From NCBI GenBank assembly GCA_017455435.1, contig JAFTAU010000023.1, positions 78,596-142,595 on the forward strand: DNA of 64,000 nucleotides. Reading direction: 5' to 3'. This document shows, one piece after another, positions 17,662-25,649 of the stretch. This DNA comes from Lachnospiraceae bacterium (GTDB lineage: Bacteria > Bacillota > Clostridia > Lachnospirales > Lachnospiraceae). Numbering within the stretch: the stretch's first letter is position 1; every line of letters begins with the position of its first letter. Below the pieces are notes generated by a model. That model saw only the letters and a list, made by a program, of their open reading frames with translations, was not told the origin of the DNA and ran no database searches. Both the position numbers and the translations under genes were made by a program.

Positions 17662-19731
17662 TCAGCCCTCCTCTATTTCAAATCTTTTAATAAACTCTTC
17701 CTTGCTGGCCTGCGTCAGGCTGTTAAAGTAGCAGCTGTAACCGCCTATGCGCACTACCAGATCTTCATACTCTTCCGGCTTTTCGGTGGCCTTGCGAAGC
17801 ACTGCCGATGACAGCGCATTCACCTGGAACTGCAGGCCGCCATTTTCAAGGTACGTCCTGACAAGCGCAGCTATCTCCGGTTTGTGGTTTTTGACGGTAT
17901 CCGTCTGGAAATGCACGTCTATAGGCTGGCCGCCATAGAACTTCTGCTGAGGAAGCTTTGCCGCGGCAAGTACGACCGAAGTGGGTCCGGCGGTTCTGGC
18001 CAGGTTGGACGGCCCGGCGTTTTTCGCAAAAGGCTCACCGGATTTTCTTCCATCATATCCGGCTCCCCAGCGGAGACCGTACTTGACGTTGGTATCAAGC
18101 GTATGAAGTGACGGTGAATAGTAATAATTGTCGTGATTGTGGCTGCGTATGACGCGCTGCATAATATCGGCGACGCGCTCTGCAAATGCGTCTGCCGCTT
18201 CGTCCCTTCCGTATTTTGGACAATTTCTGATGTCCTCGAGAATATCTGCCCTGCCGGCATAATTTGTAACAACAGCTTCGCTGATTTCTTCTATCGTATA
18301 TTTTTTCCGGCGGAACACGAGCTGGTCAATGGCACAGATTCCGTCCGCGACATTTACCATGCCCATGCACTCAACGGTGATATTGTGATACTTTGCAGCT
18401 CTCAGTCTGTCGCAGTGCATTTCGATACTGTTTTTGGTAATGACAGAGAGAAATACGTCCGGCTCGCGCTCCTCATACCATGCTGCTTTTGCCTCATAGG
18501 AGACTGCACATTTGCCAAACCAGTAATCCACGCTCTTTTCAAAGGCCGTGAACAGTTCTTCCGTATCTTTTATCTCTCCTATTCCGGGTACGACCTGCTG
18601 TGCCTCTGCCGTGACGATGCGTCCGCGGTTTAAAGCCGCCTCGAGAGAAGATGATGTACAGAAAACGCAGCCCCACATACTGTTCACTTCAGCACCGGGT
18701 ATTCCGATACCCATACAGCTGTTGTTTGTAAAGTTCTTCGCCTCTTCAGCGGGAACACCTTTTTCGACCAAAGCGGAAATGCAGCCTTCTTCTGAATAGA
18801 ACGTAGGCTGTCCTCTCAGGAAAAGACGCTCATCAATAAGATCGAACAGCACCTCGTCCGGGGTTTCGGGAGATATCCTGGCTCCGAGTATGGGCGCCGG
18901 CATGGAAAAATCTTTCTGGCATTCTATGAGAAGCTCTGAAAGCTCATTGAATTCCGAACCCACATTTACCAGACAGGCTCCGTCGCTGTAACTGTTGAGC
19001 AGCAGATAAAAATTGTGGAGAATCCCTTTTATTTCATCGCGGCTCATGCCCTCTTCCAGCGCTTTTCTGTAATAAGGAAGAAGATACTTGTCCACCGGTC
19101 CGAGTGATACGCTGCACCAGCCGTTTTCCGCAAGCGGAATCAGGAAGTGAATGATCCAGATAGATTGTATTGCTTCAAGGAAATTGTCTGCAGGAAGGTA
19201 TGGCACCTTTTCTACGGCGTTTTTGATTCTGATGAGCTTTTCTCTTCTGTCTCCGCAGGCAGCCGCAAGCTCCTGCTCTGTTTTTTCGGAAAGCCTTTTC
19301 ATAAAGGCTCTGACGATGTCTATGCTTTTTTGCATAGCCTCAAGATAGACGCTGTCCGGTTCTTTTTCCAGCTCGCGCTTTATCTGCTCTTCGTATCCGC
19401 GCAGGCCATGGCTGATGATGTATCCATAATCGGCGCATACATGGGATTTGTCCACATAAGTGGTGCTGCCTGACTCTGCCTGAGCATACATAATGCTCTG
19501 TTCATCATCCGTTCTGACGCAATCGTCAAAAACACGAAGCTCGGATTCGGGGAGTTTTTCGGCATGACCGAACCACCCGAATATCACATCATCGGGTAAC
19601 AGATGCAGAGGCAGCTCTGTAAGCAGCAGGCGAAACCTCTCGCAAAAACGCTCAATCGGAGGAAGCGGGTTCAGATAATCAAAATGTTCGTTTCTGATTA
19701 ATTTTTCATAATCTGAGTTACAGTAGATCAT
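17662..19731 (-). CDS. Glycyl radical enzyme (PFL-like superfamily), unassigned substrate
   Basis: 689 residues, shorter than the 750-850 usual for the superfamily. The glycyl radical domain is at the C terminus: RIGGYSCYFNSLT with radical Gly664. The thiyl-radical cysteine is Cys339 in NNSCMGIGIP, placed as in other members relative to the upstream VPAEEAKNF helix and the downstream EAALNRG. Diol dehydratase-type eliminases have Cys-X-Glu here and pyruvate formate-lyase has Cys-Cys-Val-Ser; this protein has Ser-Cys-Met-Gly, so neither reaction can be assumed. Upstream landmarks AENGWCSVSLG and RGQPTFYSEEG fit the barrel core. The start overlaps the AraC stop (ATGA), implying translational coupling. 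No radical-SAM activating enzyme is encoded within the window. Confidence 0.9.
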   Translation of the reverse strand: MIYCNSDYEKLIRNEHFDYLNPLPPIERFCERFRLLLTELPLHLLPDDVIFGWFGHAEKLPESELRVFDDCVRTDDEQSIMYAQAESGSTTYVDKSHVCADYGYIISHGLRGYEEQIKRELEKEPDSVYLEAMQKSIDIVRAFMKRLSEKTEQELAAACGDRREKLIRIKNAVEKVPYLPADNFLEAIQSIWIIHFLIPLAENGWCSVSLGPVDKYLLPYYRKALEEGMSRDEIKGILHNFYLLLNSYSDGACLVNVGSEFNELSELLIECQKDFSMPAPILGARISPETPDEVLFDLIDERLFLRGQPTFYSEEGCISALVEKGVPAEEAKNFTNNSCMGIGIPGAEVNSMWGCVFCTSSSLEAALNRGRIVTAEAQQVVPGIGEIKDTEELFTAFEKSVDYWFGKCAVSYEAKAAWYEEREPDVFLSVITKNSIEMHCDRLRAAKYHNITVECMGMVNVADGICAIDQLVFRRKKYTIEEISEAVVTNYAGRADILEDIRNCPKYGRDEAADAFAERVADIMQRVIRSHNHDNYYYSPSLHTLDTNVKYGLRWGAGYDGRKSGEPFAKNAGPSNLARTAGPTSVVLAAAKLPQQKFYGGQPIDVHFQTDTVKNHKPEIAALVRTYLENGGLQFQVNALSSAVLRKATEKPEEYEDLVVRIGGYSCYFNSLTQASKEEFIKRFEIEEG

Positions 19732-20627
19732 TTGTCGCTCCCTTCTGTTTCGTCATCCATCCATTCGGGAAACTCGATGTCTTTTTTGGCATCATGCTCG
19801 CGGCGTCTGAAACAGGACGCGGTCATTCCCGTGATGTATTTAAAATGCTTTGAAAAGCTCTTTCCGTTTTTGTAGCCGAGCTTTTCGGAAATCTGCTGCA
19901 CAGACAGTGAAGTGTGAAGCAGCAGGGCCTTGGCTTTTTTTATACGGATAGTGTTGTAGTACAAATAAGGTGTAGTGTTGTAATAGCGTTTGAAAAGTCT
20001 GTTTGTGTAATCGCGTGACCTGTAAATGGACGCGGCGATTTCTTTTACGGAAAGATCCCTTTCCGAATTATTTTCGATAAAAGCCTTTACGGTCTGTGCT
20101 TCTTCTCTGGTTTCATCAATGTCCATCACCTTGTTGTAGAGCCTGAACAAAAGTCTGACAAAAAGCTCGCAGCACTCGACCATGATTTGCTCTGTGGGAA
20201 GATCCTCCTGCGCCTTTCCGTAAATAGCGTCAAATATTCCGCTGAGATCTTCACAGTTTGAAAAAAGCACCTTGTTTTTCATCTCAAATGCGTTAAGCAT
20301 CGATGCAACCCCGGTGCCTCTCACGTTGAAGAAAATCTTTGTCCACGGATCGTCGGGATCGGTGTAATACTCATGTTTTTCGAACTCGGGAAGTATGTAT
20401 ATATCCCCTGCTTTCGGATGGAATGTCTTTCCGGCAATATGAAGCGTTCCCGTTCCTTTAATGATGTACTCGCAGACGCAGACTTTTGAGTCCTCTCTGA
20501 ATACCCTGTATTTTCCGTCACAATGAGAAATACCCACGATTTCTATCCAGAATGGCGGCATATCCGCGGGTCTTTGGAAAGATTTAAACTCCTCGTACTC
20601 ATATAAAGGCTTTGTTGCTTCGTTCAC
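19728..20627 (-). CDS. AraC-family transcriptional regulator with cupin sensor domain
   Basis: 299 residues from a GTG at 20627 (AGAGG eight bases upstream); a GTG nine bases earlier overlaps that site and is less likely. The N-terminal half is a cupin sugar-sensing domain (GTLHIAGKTFHPKAGDIYILP), and the C-terminal about 100 residues carry two helix-turn-helix motifs (VKEIAASIYRSRDYTNRLFK and VQQISEKLGYKNGKSFSKHF). First gene of the long operon, overlapping the glycyl radical enzyme gene by 4 bp, so it most likely activates its own operon in response to the imported sugar. Confident in family, effector unknown. Confidence 0.92.
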   Translation of the reverse strand: MNEATKPLYEYEEFKSFQRPADMPPFWIEIVGISHCDGKYRVFREDSKVCVCEYIIKGTGTLHIAGKTFHPKAGDIYILPEFEKHEYYTDPDDPWTKIFFNVRGTGVASMLNAFEMKNKVLFSNCEDLSGIFDAIYGKAQEDLPTEQIMVECCELFVRLLFRLYNKVMDIDETREEAQTVKAFIENNSERDLSVKEIAASIYRSRDYTNRLFKRYYNTTPYLYYNTIRIKKAKALLLHTSLSVQQISEKLGYKNGKSFSKHFKYITGMTASCFRRREHDAKKDIEFPEWMDDETEGSDK

Positions 20628-20673
20628 GTGCGTCACCTCTTTTCAGTAAACAAGCGGCCATATTTGTAAGTTA

Positions 20674-20702
20674 AATATACATACAATACACCGCCGCTTC
20701 AA
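20674..20702 (-). promoter_or_regulatory. Sigma-A-like promoter of the AraC/glycyl radical enzyme operon
   Basis: On the minus strand TTGAAG and TATATT are separated by exactly 17 bases, about 47 bp before the AraC start. It is the only good promoter seen upstream of the 20-kb operon, whose genes are spaced by 58 bp or less. Confidence 0.65.
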
Positions 20703-20749
20703 CAACCCTTATAATTTAAAAAGTACGAAAAAAAATTTGAGCATAAGTA

Positions 20750-20779
20750 TGCCGCGTTTTATTTTTCAAAAACGCGGCA
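20750..20779 (-). terminator. Hairpin terminator after the GH31 gene
   Basis: An 11-bp stem (TGCCGCGTTTT pairing with AAAACGCGGCA) around an 8-base loop, 58 bp past the GH31 stop. Reading leftward, a run of eight T residues follows about ten bases later. The stem's own A/T half makes it potentially bidirectional. The rest of the 20628-20837 gap holds only the operon promoter. Confidence 0.65.
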
Positions 20780-20837
20780 ATTTTCGCTAAATAAACTTTT
20801 GTGTTTTTAATGATTTATCCGAAACGTCAGACGCGAA

Positions 20838-23339
20838 TCAGCCCCACTCTGTCAGTTTGACCGGGTACGCCTCCTCGGTGAGAGTGAGCATTTCGCGGAT
20901 GGCCCAGTTCAGTCCGCGACGGGCCTGCACGCGCCCGGTGAAGCGATACACCTTTCTGCGAACGTTATATGCCTGATTGGTAATAATGCTCTGGATTTCT
21001 TCTTTTTCAGTATACGAAATCTCCGCCCGTCCGATCAGGTCAAAGCATCTCTTCATCGCGTCGCCGTTGTCGTGAATCAGTTGTTTGCCGCTCACAATCA
21101 CTTTTATCTCTTCGGTGACGCCGGCTTCAATATTAATAATGAAAGAATTGGTCTCTTCATCGCGCTCGGCGGCGTTGTCTACGGGATTCCCGTTTACAAA
21201 GGCCCTGACAGCAGCGTCTTTGTGAAAGCCTCTCAAAACTATGCGCCAATCGCGTTTTTCGGGAATCAGCGACAAATCGCCACGGGCAGGCGCTATGGTA
21301 AACGCAGCCTCGTCACTCCACGCCAGCCTCATTTCGGTCTTTACGCACTCGCCGGACAGATAAGCATCTCCGTCTCCGGCGTCTTCATACATGGTAAAGC
21401 CGCCTTCCGCGCCGGGGAAAACCAACACTTCCATCTGCTCCGACCCGCCAAGGGTATTGTCCTGCGGCGCGCGGCGCTGAAGCGGAACGATAGCTCCCGC
21501 CTTCGCAAATACGGGCATGTGCTCGCGGCTGCGGTGAACCTCAATTCGTCTGCCGCCGGGAAGGCCTTTGTAATGAAGGCCGTTCTCTGCTCCGAACCAG
21601 TCTCCCTCGGGCAGCCACACATTGGTCGCTCCGGTATGACTGACCGGGTCGTCGGGCGAGGTTATAGGCGCTGCAATCAGCTCCGTGCCAAACCAGTATT
21701 GATTGTCCGCTTTGTAGGCCTCGGTGAATTTTGGATGTGAGTAATACATAGGGCGTATCATTGGAACGAGTTCACTGTGGCAGCGGTAATTCATCGTGTA
21801 GATATATGGGAAAAGGCTGTGTCTGAGCCCGAGCCATTTTTTCATAATTTTTTCGGTTTCGGGGTCATAAGACCAGGGCTCCTTCTGGAGCCACAGAGAG
21901 TTTGAGCTGTGAAGGCGGTTTATCGGCGAAAGAACACCGAGCTGCAGCCAGCGAACCTGAAGATTGCTGTCAAAATATCCTCTCATGTGCCCGCCAATGT
22001 CATGGCTCCACCAGCAGTATCCGATGTTTGAAGATGTAGCCGTAAAATAAGGCTGGAAATCCAGCGACTCCCATGTGACATGAGTGTCTCCGGAAAAACC
22101 GATGGAGTATCTGTGGCTGCCCGGACCGGCGTATCTTGAAAACAGCATGGGGCGCTTTCCGTCACGCATTATGTCCGCCGTGTGAAGATGATTCAGCATC
22201 CAGAGCGGATCCATTCTTTCACGGGGATCGCGATAACAGCCGGGCTCATTCGGCTCGTGAATCCATTTGTAGTCTGTTCCCTGCTGCCAGTCCAGCCACC
22301 AGAAATCCACCCCGGCATCTTCGTAGGGGTGAAGAACGATATCGAAATATTTTGACATATAATCCTGCGAGAGAATGTCCAATAATGCGGACTCGCCCTT
22401 TTCGGGATCCATTCCCAGAGCCTGCGCCATCTCCGGGTACATTGACTCGTGCTTTCTGATTCCGTCCATCGGATGAAGATTCAGAGAAGTCTTCAGCCCG
22501 TAAGAATGCAGCTCCTTCAAAAAAGCTTTGTAATCGGGGAAAAGCTCCGTGTTCCAGGTGTAGCCCGTCCACCCGTTTATATCCAGGGGGTTGCGGCTCG
22601 GTTCATCAACGTCCACGAGATGCCAGTCCATATCTATGACTGCGACGGAAAACGGAATGCCCTCGCGTCTGAAACGTTTTATCAGATCTAAATATTCTTC
22701 CTGGGTGTAGGCATAGTACCGGCTCCACCAGTTTCCGAAGGCATAGTCAGGCAGCATAACCGGCGCTCCTGTCAGCCTGTAAAAATCCCGTATGCAACCC
22801 TCGTAGTCGTACCCGTAACCGAAAAAGTACAAATCTTCGCCGCCCTCTTTTCGAACCTCAGGCCAGCCCTCGTCATTTAACACCAGGGAATCGGAGTCAT
22901 TCATCACCGTAAAGCCCCACTGTGAAAGGAGTCCTCTTTCCGTAGAAATGGGGCCGTCCACATTGTCCAGCGTCCTCACAGTTCCTCCGAGATCGTCATA
23001 GGTTTCGCCGAAATGCCAGTGGGAGCCGGGTTCATCGTTCAGCTTCACCGACAGCGTGTCCTTGTCAAACGGCTCTTCCGCGTGGTATGCGACAGTCAGC
23101 TTTTCTGTAGTGATATACATGACGCGGTCTTTGTCATAACTGACCTGAAAAGGGCACACCGGAAAATCCCTGTAAAAGACCTTTTGGCTCGCACGATCCT
23201 CAAAACAGCCGTCCGCGGAATATTCCAAACGGATAAGCTGCGGCGTGAGAACAGTTATTCTGTAATTCTTTCCTTTTATTATGTTCTCTTCGTGGGCTAC
23301 GGGCCTCACCGGCCATTTGAAACGGGCGTTTTTCTTCAT
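20838..23339 (-). CDS. Glycoside hydrolase family 31 protein (alpha-glucosidase/alpha-xylosidase type)
   Basis: 833 residues without signal peptide, so cytoplasmic. N-terminal beta-sandwich, then a TIM barrel with predicted nucleophile Asp350 in DFWWLDWQQG and acid/base Asp418 in GFSGDTHVTWESL, followed by C-terminal beta domains with the hallmark YEDAGDGDAYLSGE of the GH31 distal (DUF5110) domain. GH31 enzymes release alpha-linked glucose, xylose or galactose, and some are sulfoquinovosidases or transferases. The WLDWQQG motif departs from the WxDMNE of classic alpha-glucosidases, so a different subgroup is likely. Transcribed alone and divergently from the LysR gene, from a good promoter at 23377-23405. 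GGAG lies seven bases before the start. Confidence 0.92.
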   Translation of the reverse strand: MKKNARFKWPVRPVAHEENIIKGKNYRITVLTPQLIRLEYSADGCFEDRASQKVFYRDFPVCPFQVSYDKDRVMYITTEKLTVAYHAEEPFDKDTLSVKLNDEPGSHWHFGETYDDLGGTVRTLDNVDGPISTERGLLSQWGFTVMNDSDSLVLNDEGWPEVRKEGGEDLYFFGYGYDYEGCIRDFYRLTGAPVMLPDYAFGNWWSRYYAYTQEEYLDLIKRFRREGIPFSVAVIDMDWHLVDVDEPSRNPLDINGWTGYTWNTELFPDYKAFLKELHSYGLKTSLNLHPMDGIRKHESMYPEMAQALGMDPEKGESALLDILSQDYMSKYFDIVLHPYEDAGVDFWWLDWQQGTDYKWIHEPNEPGCYRDPRERMDPLWMLNHLHTADIMRDGKRPMLFSRYAGPGSHRYSIGFSGDTHVTWESLDFQPYFTATSSNIGYCWWSHDIGGHMRGYFDSNLQVRWLQLGVLSPINRLHSSNSLWLQKEPWSYDPETEKIMKKWLGLRHSLFPYIYTMNYRCHSELVPMIRPMYYSHPKFTEAYKADNQYWFGTELIAAPITSPDDPVSHTGATNVWLPEGDWFGAENGLHYKGLPGGRRIEVHRSREHMPVFAKAGAIVPLQRRAPQDNTLGGSEQMEVLVFPGAEGGFTMYEDAGDGDAYLSGECVKTEMRLAWSDEAAFTIAPARGDLSLIPEKRDWRIVLRGFHKDAAVRAFVNGNPVDNAAERDEETNSFIINIEAGVTEEIKVIVSGKQLIHDNGDAMKRCFDLIGRAEISYTEKEEIQSIITNQAYNVRRKVYRFTGRVQARRGLNWAIREMLTLTEEAYPVKLTEWG

Positions 23340-23376
23340 GGTTGATCTCCTCTTGCAAAAGCGCTATTGACTTTTG

Positions 23377-23405
23377 ATATTACATCAGCCCTCCGCCTCA
23401 GTCAA
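23377..23405 (-). promoter_or_regulatory. Sigma-A-like promoter of the GH31 gene with embedded TTTGATATTA box
   Basis: On the minus strand TTGACT and TAATAT are separated by 17 bases, 37 bp before the GH31 start. The -10 box lies inside the sequence TTTGATATTA (23373-23382 on the plus strand), which recurs at 23573 next to the LysR gene, so a bound regulator would block or alter this promoter. Confidence 0.65.
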
Positions 23406-23572
23406 CCGCCGCGAGAATTTATTTTTGACTATCCTGAATTACGCTTTCGCACCCGCCGGCCATTCCCCGCCAGAAGAAAGTATTCCGACAGTTTTCTTTT
23501 GATAGAATGACTGCAAAGAGCCTTTCAGGCATTAACAAAAGCCGGCGGAAGTTTGCATTACCGGGCCTCATC

Positions 23573-23599
23573 TTTGATATTATGATTTAAAATATCAAA
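23573..23599. promoter_or_regulatory. Inverted repeat upstream of LysR gene, candidate operator
   Basis: TTTGATATT and AATATCAAA form perfect 9-base arms around a 9-base AT-rich centre, 80 bp before the LysR start. This is the dyad form expected of LysR-type recognition sites. The left arm extended by one base (TTTGATATTA) is repeated exactly 200 bp away over the GH31 -10 box. The remaining 23340-23679 spacer contains no other gene. Confidence 0.5.
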
Positions 23600-23679
23600 A
23601 ACATGCATTAATATATAAAAAAACACTATTTTATGTATTATTGCGGTTGCAGTATCATTTATGACAATTTGAGGTGGCT

Positions 23680-24570
23680 ATGCAAAACAAAGACGTTGAG
23701 ATTTTTTTGGAGTTGGTATTAACAAGAAATATTTCAAAAACCGCAGAAAATCTGTTTCTGTCACAGTCGGTTATCAGCACGAGACTTAAAAGTCTGGAGG
23801 AAGAGCTGGGTTATGAGCTGTTTTCACGTGCACGCGGCGTGCGCGAGATAGAGCTCACAAAGGCGGGAAGAGAGTTTGTCAGTGTCGCGACCCGTATGCG
23901 CAACCTGTATGCGGAGGCAGAACTTCTCGGAAAACGCACCAGGCACTCCCTCCGGCTGGCTTCTCCGGAGAGCGTTTATTATGACTTTCTCGAACCTATT
24001 GTTCTGAAACTTCATAAAGAGAATCCGGAGCTTAGGGTATCTCTGCTGATTAAAGACTCGTCGGAAATATACGAACTAATGAAGTACGGTCAGATTTCCT
24101 TTGGTTTCGCGTCTTATGAGTCAAGCCACTCCGATATCCTGAGAAGTCATATTTTTTCACAGGAAATGTGTCTTGTGGTCGGCAAGGGAAGTTTTTCGGA
24201 CAAACGCGTGATTTCCCCGAGAGAGCTCGACCCGGAAAAAGAAGTTCATCTTTTCGGCGGGAATTTTTCCAATGTGGCAAAATGGCACAGCAAATGGTTT
24301 AAAGAAAAAAGCCGCAGCCGCATAGAAGTCAATTCTCCGCACATGATTGTCAGCTACTTAAGCGAACCGGGAGGATGGACTATTTTGCCGAGAGCAACCG
24401 CCAGGATGCTTTCCGGGCTTCACGGCATAACCGTCTGCGAGCTCACAGACGCGCCGGAAAGCCGAAAGATATACCTTCTCAAACACGTCGGTTCGGATTA
24501 TTCCAACAACGCGGCAAAGGTGTTCGAGGACGCCCTCTCGTTCTGCCTTAAGGAAAAACAAAACCTATAG
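23680..24570 (+). CDS. LysR-family transcriptional regulator
   Basis: 296 residues from the ATG at 23680, five bases after GAGG; a GTG six bases earlier overlaps the site. The N-terminal winged helix-turn-helix (NISKTAENLFLSQSVISTRL, then LEEELGYELFSRARG) and the periplasmic-binding-like effector domain are typical. It lies 16 bp before the TAXI binding-protein gene and runs with it, so it probably controls the TRAP operon and possibly the divergent GH31 gene. The inducer is unknown. Confidence 0.93.
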   Translation: MQNKDVEIFLELVLTRNISKTAENLFLSQSVISTRLKSLEEELGYELFSRARGVREIELTKAGREFVSVATRMRNLYAEAELLGKRTRHSLRLASPESVYYDFLEPIVLKLHKENPELRVSLLIKDSSEIYELMKYGQISFGFASYESSHSDILRSHIFSQEMCLVVGKGSFSDKRVISPRELDPEKEVHLFGGNFSNVAKWHSKWFKEKSRSRIEVNSPHMIVSYLSEPGGWTILPRATARMLSGLHGITVCELTDAPESRKIYLLKHVGSDYSNNAAKVFEDALSFCLKEKQNL

Positions 24571-24586
24571 TGATATGGAGGAAAAA

Positions 24587-25549
24587 ATGAAAAAACTTCT
24601 TACTGTTATTCTTGCGGCTTCGCTGGTCTTCTCATTCTGTGCCTGCGGAGAAGAAGCAAACGAATCAAAAGAACTCGTTATGACGACCGGTAACGAAACC
24701 GGCACCTATTACGCTTACGGCACAGTTCTTGCCAACTATGTATCCAAAAAAACAGACTATTCCATTACCGCTGTTGCAGGAAAAGGCTCAAAGGCCAACA
24801 TCGAGGACATGGACGCGGATCTTGCTCAGCTCGGTTTTTGCCAGTCCGATGTTATGAGCTATGCCTACAACGGAGAGCGCCTGTTTGACGGCAAAAAGAT
24901 TACAAACTTTTCCGCAGTAGCCGCTCTTTACATGGAACAGCTCCAGATTGTCACAACCAATCCGGATGTGAAGACTGTCAGCGATCTTGCCGGCAAAGTT
25001 GTCTCCGTCGGTGAATCCGGCTCCGGAACCTATTTCAACGCTCTGGACGTTCTTTCGGCATACGGAATGACCGAGGACGACATTTCGCCCGTTTATCAGT
25101 CATTCTCCGACAGTGCCGAGAGCCTGAAGGACGGAAAGATTGACGCCGCTTTCATAGTCGCCGGCGCTCCCACAAACGCGATAACAGATCTGGCCACCGG
25201 CAAGGATGTAAACCTGGTCGAGATAGATGCAGAGCATATCAACTCTCTCCTTGAGTCCTGCCCTTACTACAACGCCTATACCGTTCCTGCAGATATGTAC
25301 AAGGGAATGACCAGCGATGTTCAGACTGTTGCTATCGCCGCTATGGTTCTTGCTCGCGACGATGTGTCCGAAGACGCTGTCTACTCTTTCCTTAAGACCA
25401 TCTTTGAAGATACTGCGGCTGTAACCGAGCAGAACGCAAAGGGCAGCGAGCTGGATCTCACCTTTGCCTCTTCGGTAACGAGCGTTCCTTTCCACAAAGG
25501 CGCAGTCAAGTTCTTCTCAGAAAACAGCATAACCGTTTCCGGCAAATAA
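24587..25549 (+). CDS. TAXI-family TRAP transporter solute-binding lipoprotein
   Basis: 320 residues from the ATG at 24587 with GGAGG five bases upstream; an in-frame ATG at 24575 lies before that site. Signal peptide ends in FCAC (lipidated Cys20). The mature part begins LVMTTGNETGTYYAYG and contains VSVGESGSGTYFNA and DAAFIVAGAPTNAI, the signature of TAXI proteins that bind ligands such as glutamate or other small carboxylates. It feeds the fused permease encoded next, powered by an ion gradient. Ligand unknown. Confidence 0.92.
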   Translation: MKKLLTVILAASLVFSFCACGEEANESKELVMTTGNETGTYYAYGTVLANYVSKKTDYSITAVAGKGSKANIEDMDADLAQLGFCQSDVMSYAYNGERLFDGKKITNFSAVAALYMEQLQIVTTNPDVKTVSDLAGKVVSVGESGSGTYFNALDVLSAYGMTEDDISPVYQSFSDSAESLKDGKIDAAFIVAGAPTNAITDLATGKDVNLVEIDAEHINSLLESCPYYNAYTVPADMYKGMTSDVQTVAIAAMVLARDDVSEDAVYSFLKTIFEDTAAVTEQNAKGSELDLTFASSVTSVPFHKGAVKFFSENSITVSGK

Positions 25550-25575
25550 ACGGCCGTAGGTTTCTGTTCACTAAT

Positions 25576-25603
25576 ACTGCGGCATCTTTTCAGGTGCCGC
25601 AGT
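25576..25603 (+). terminator. Intercistronic hairpin between TAXI binding protein and permease
   Basis: Perfect 9-bp stem (ACTGCGGCA/TGCCGCAGT) with a 10-base loop, 26 bp after the binding-protein stop and 46 bp before the permease start, followed by TTGAAATT instead of a long T run. It fits a partial terminator or 3'-stabilising hairpin that keeps binding-protein mRNA more abundant than permease mRNA. Confidence 0.6.
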
Positions 25604-25649
25604 TTGAAATTAAATAATATTTTGCCGGACAACACCGGAGGAAATGAGT

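Noticed and set aside
17662..19731. Assignment as pyruvate formate-lyase
   Set aside because: The Cys-Cys pair is missing, the length is short, and no formate transporter or PflA gene accompanies it.
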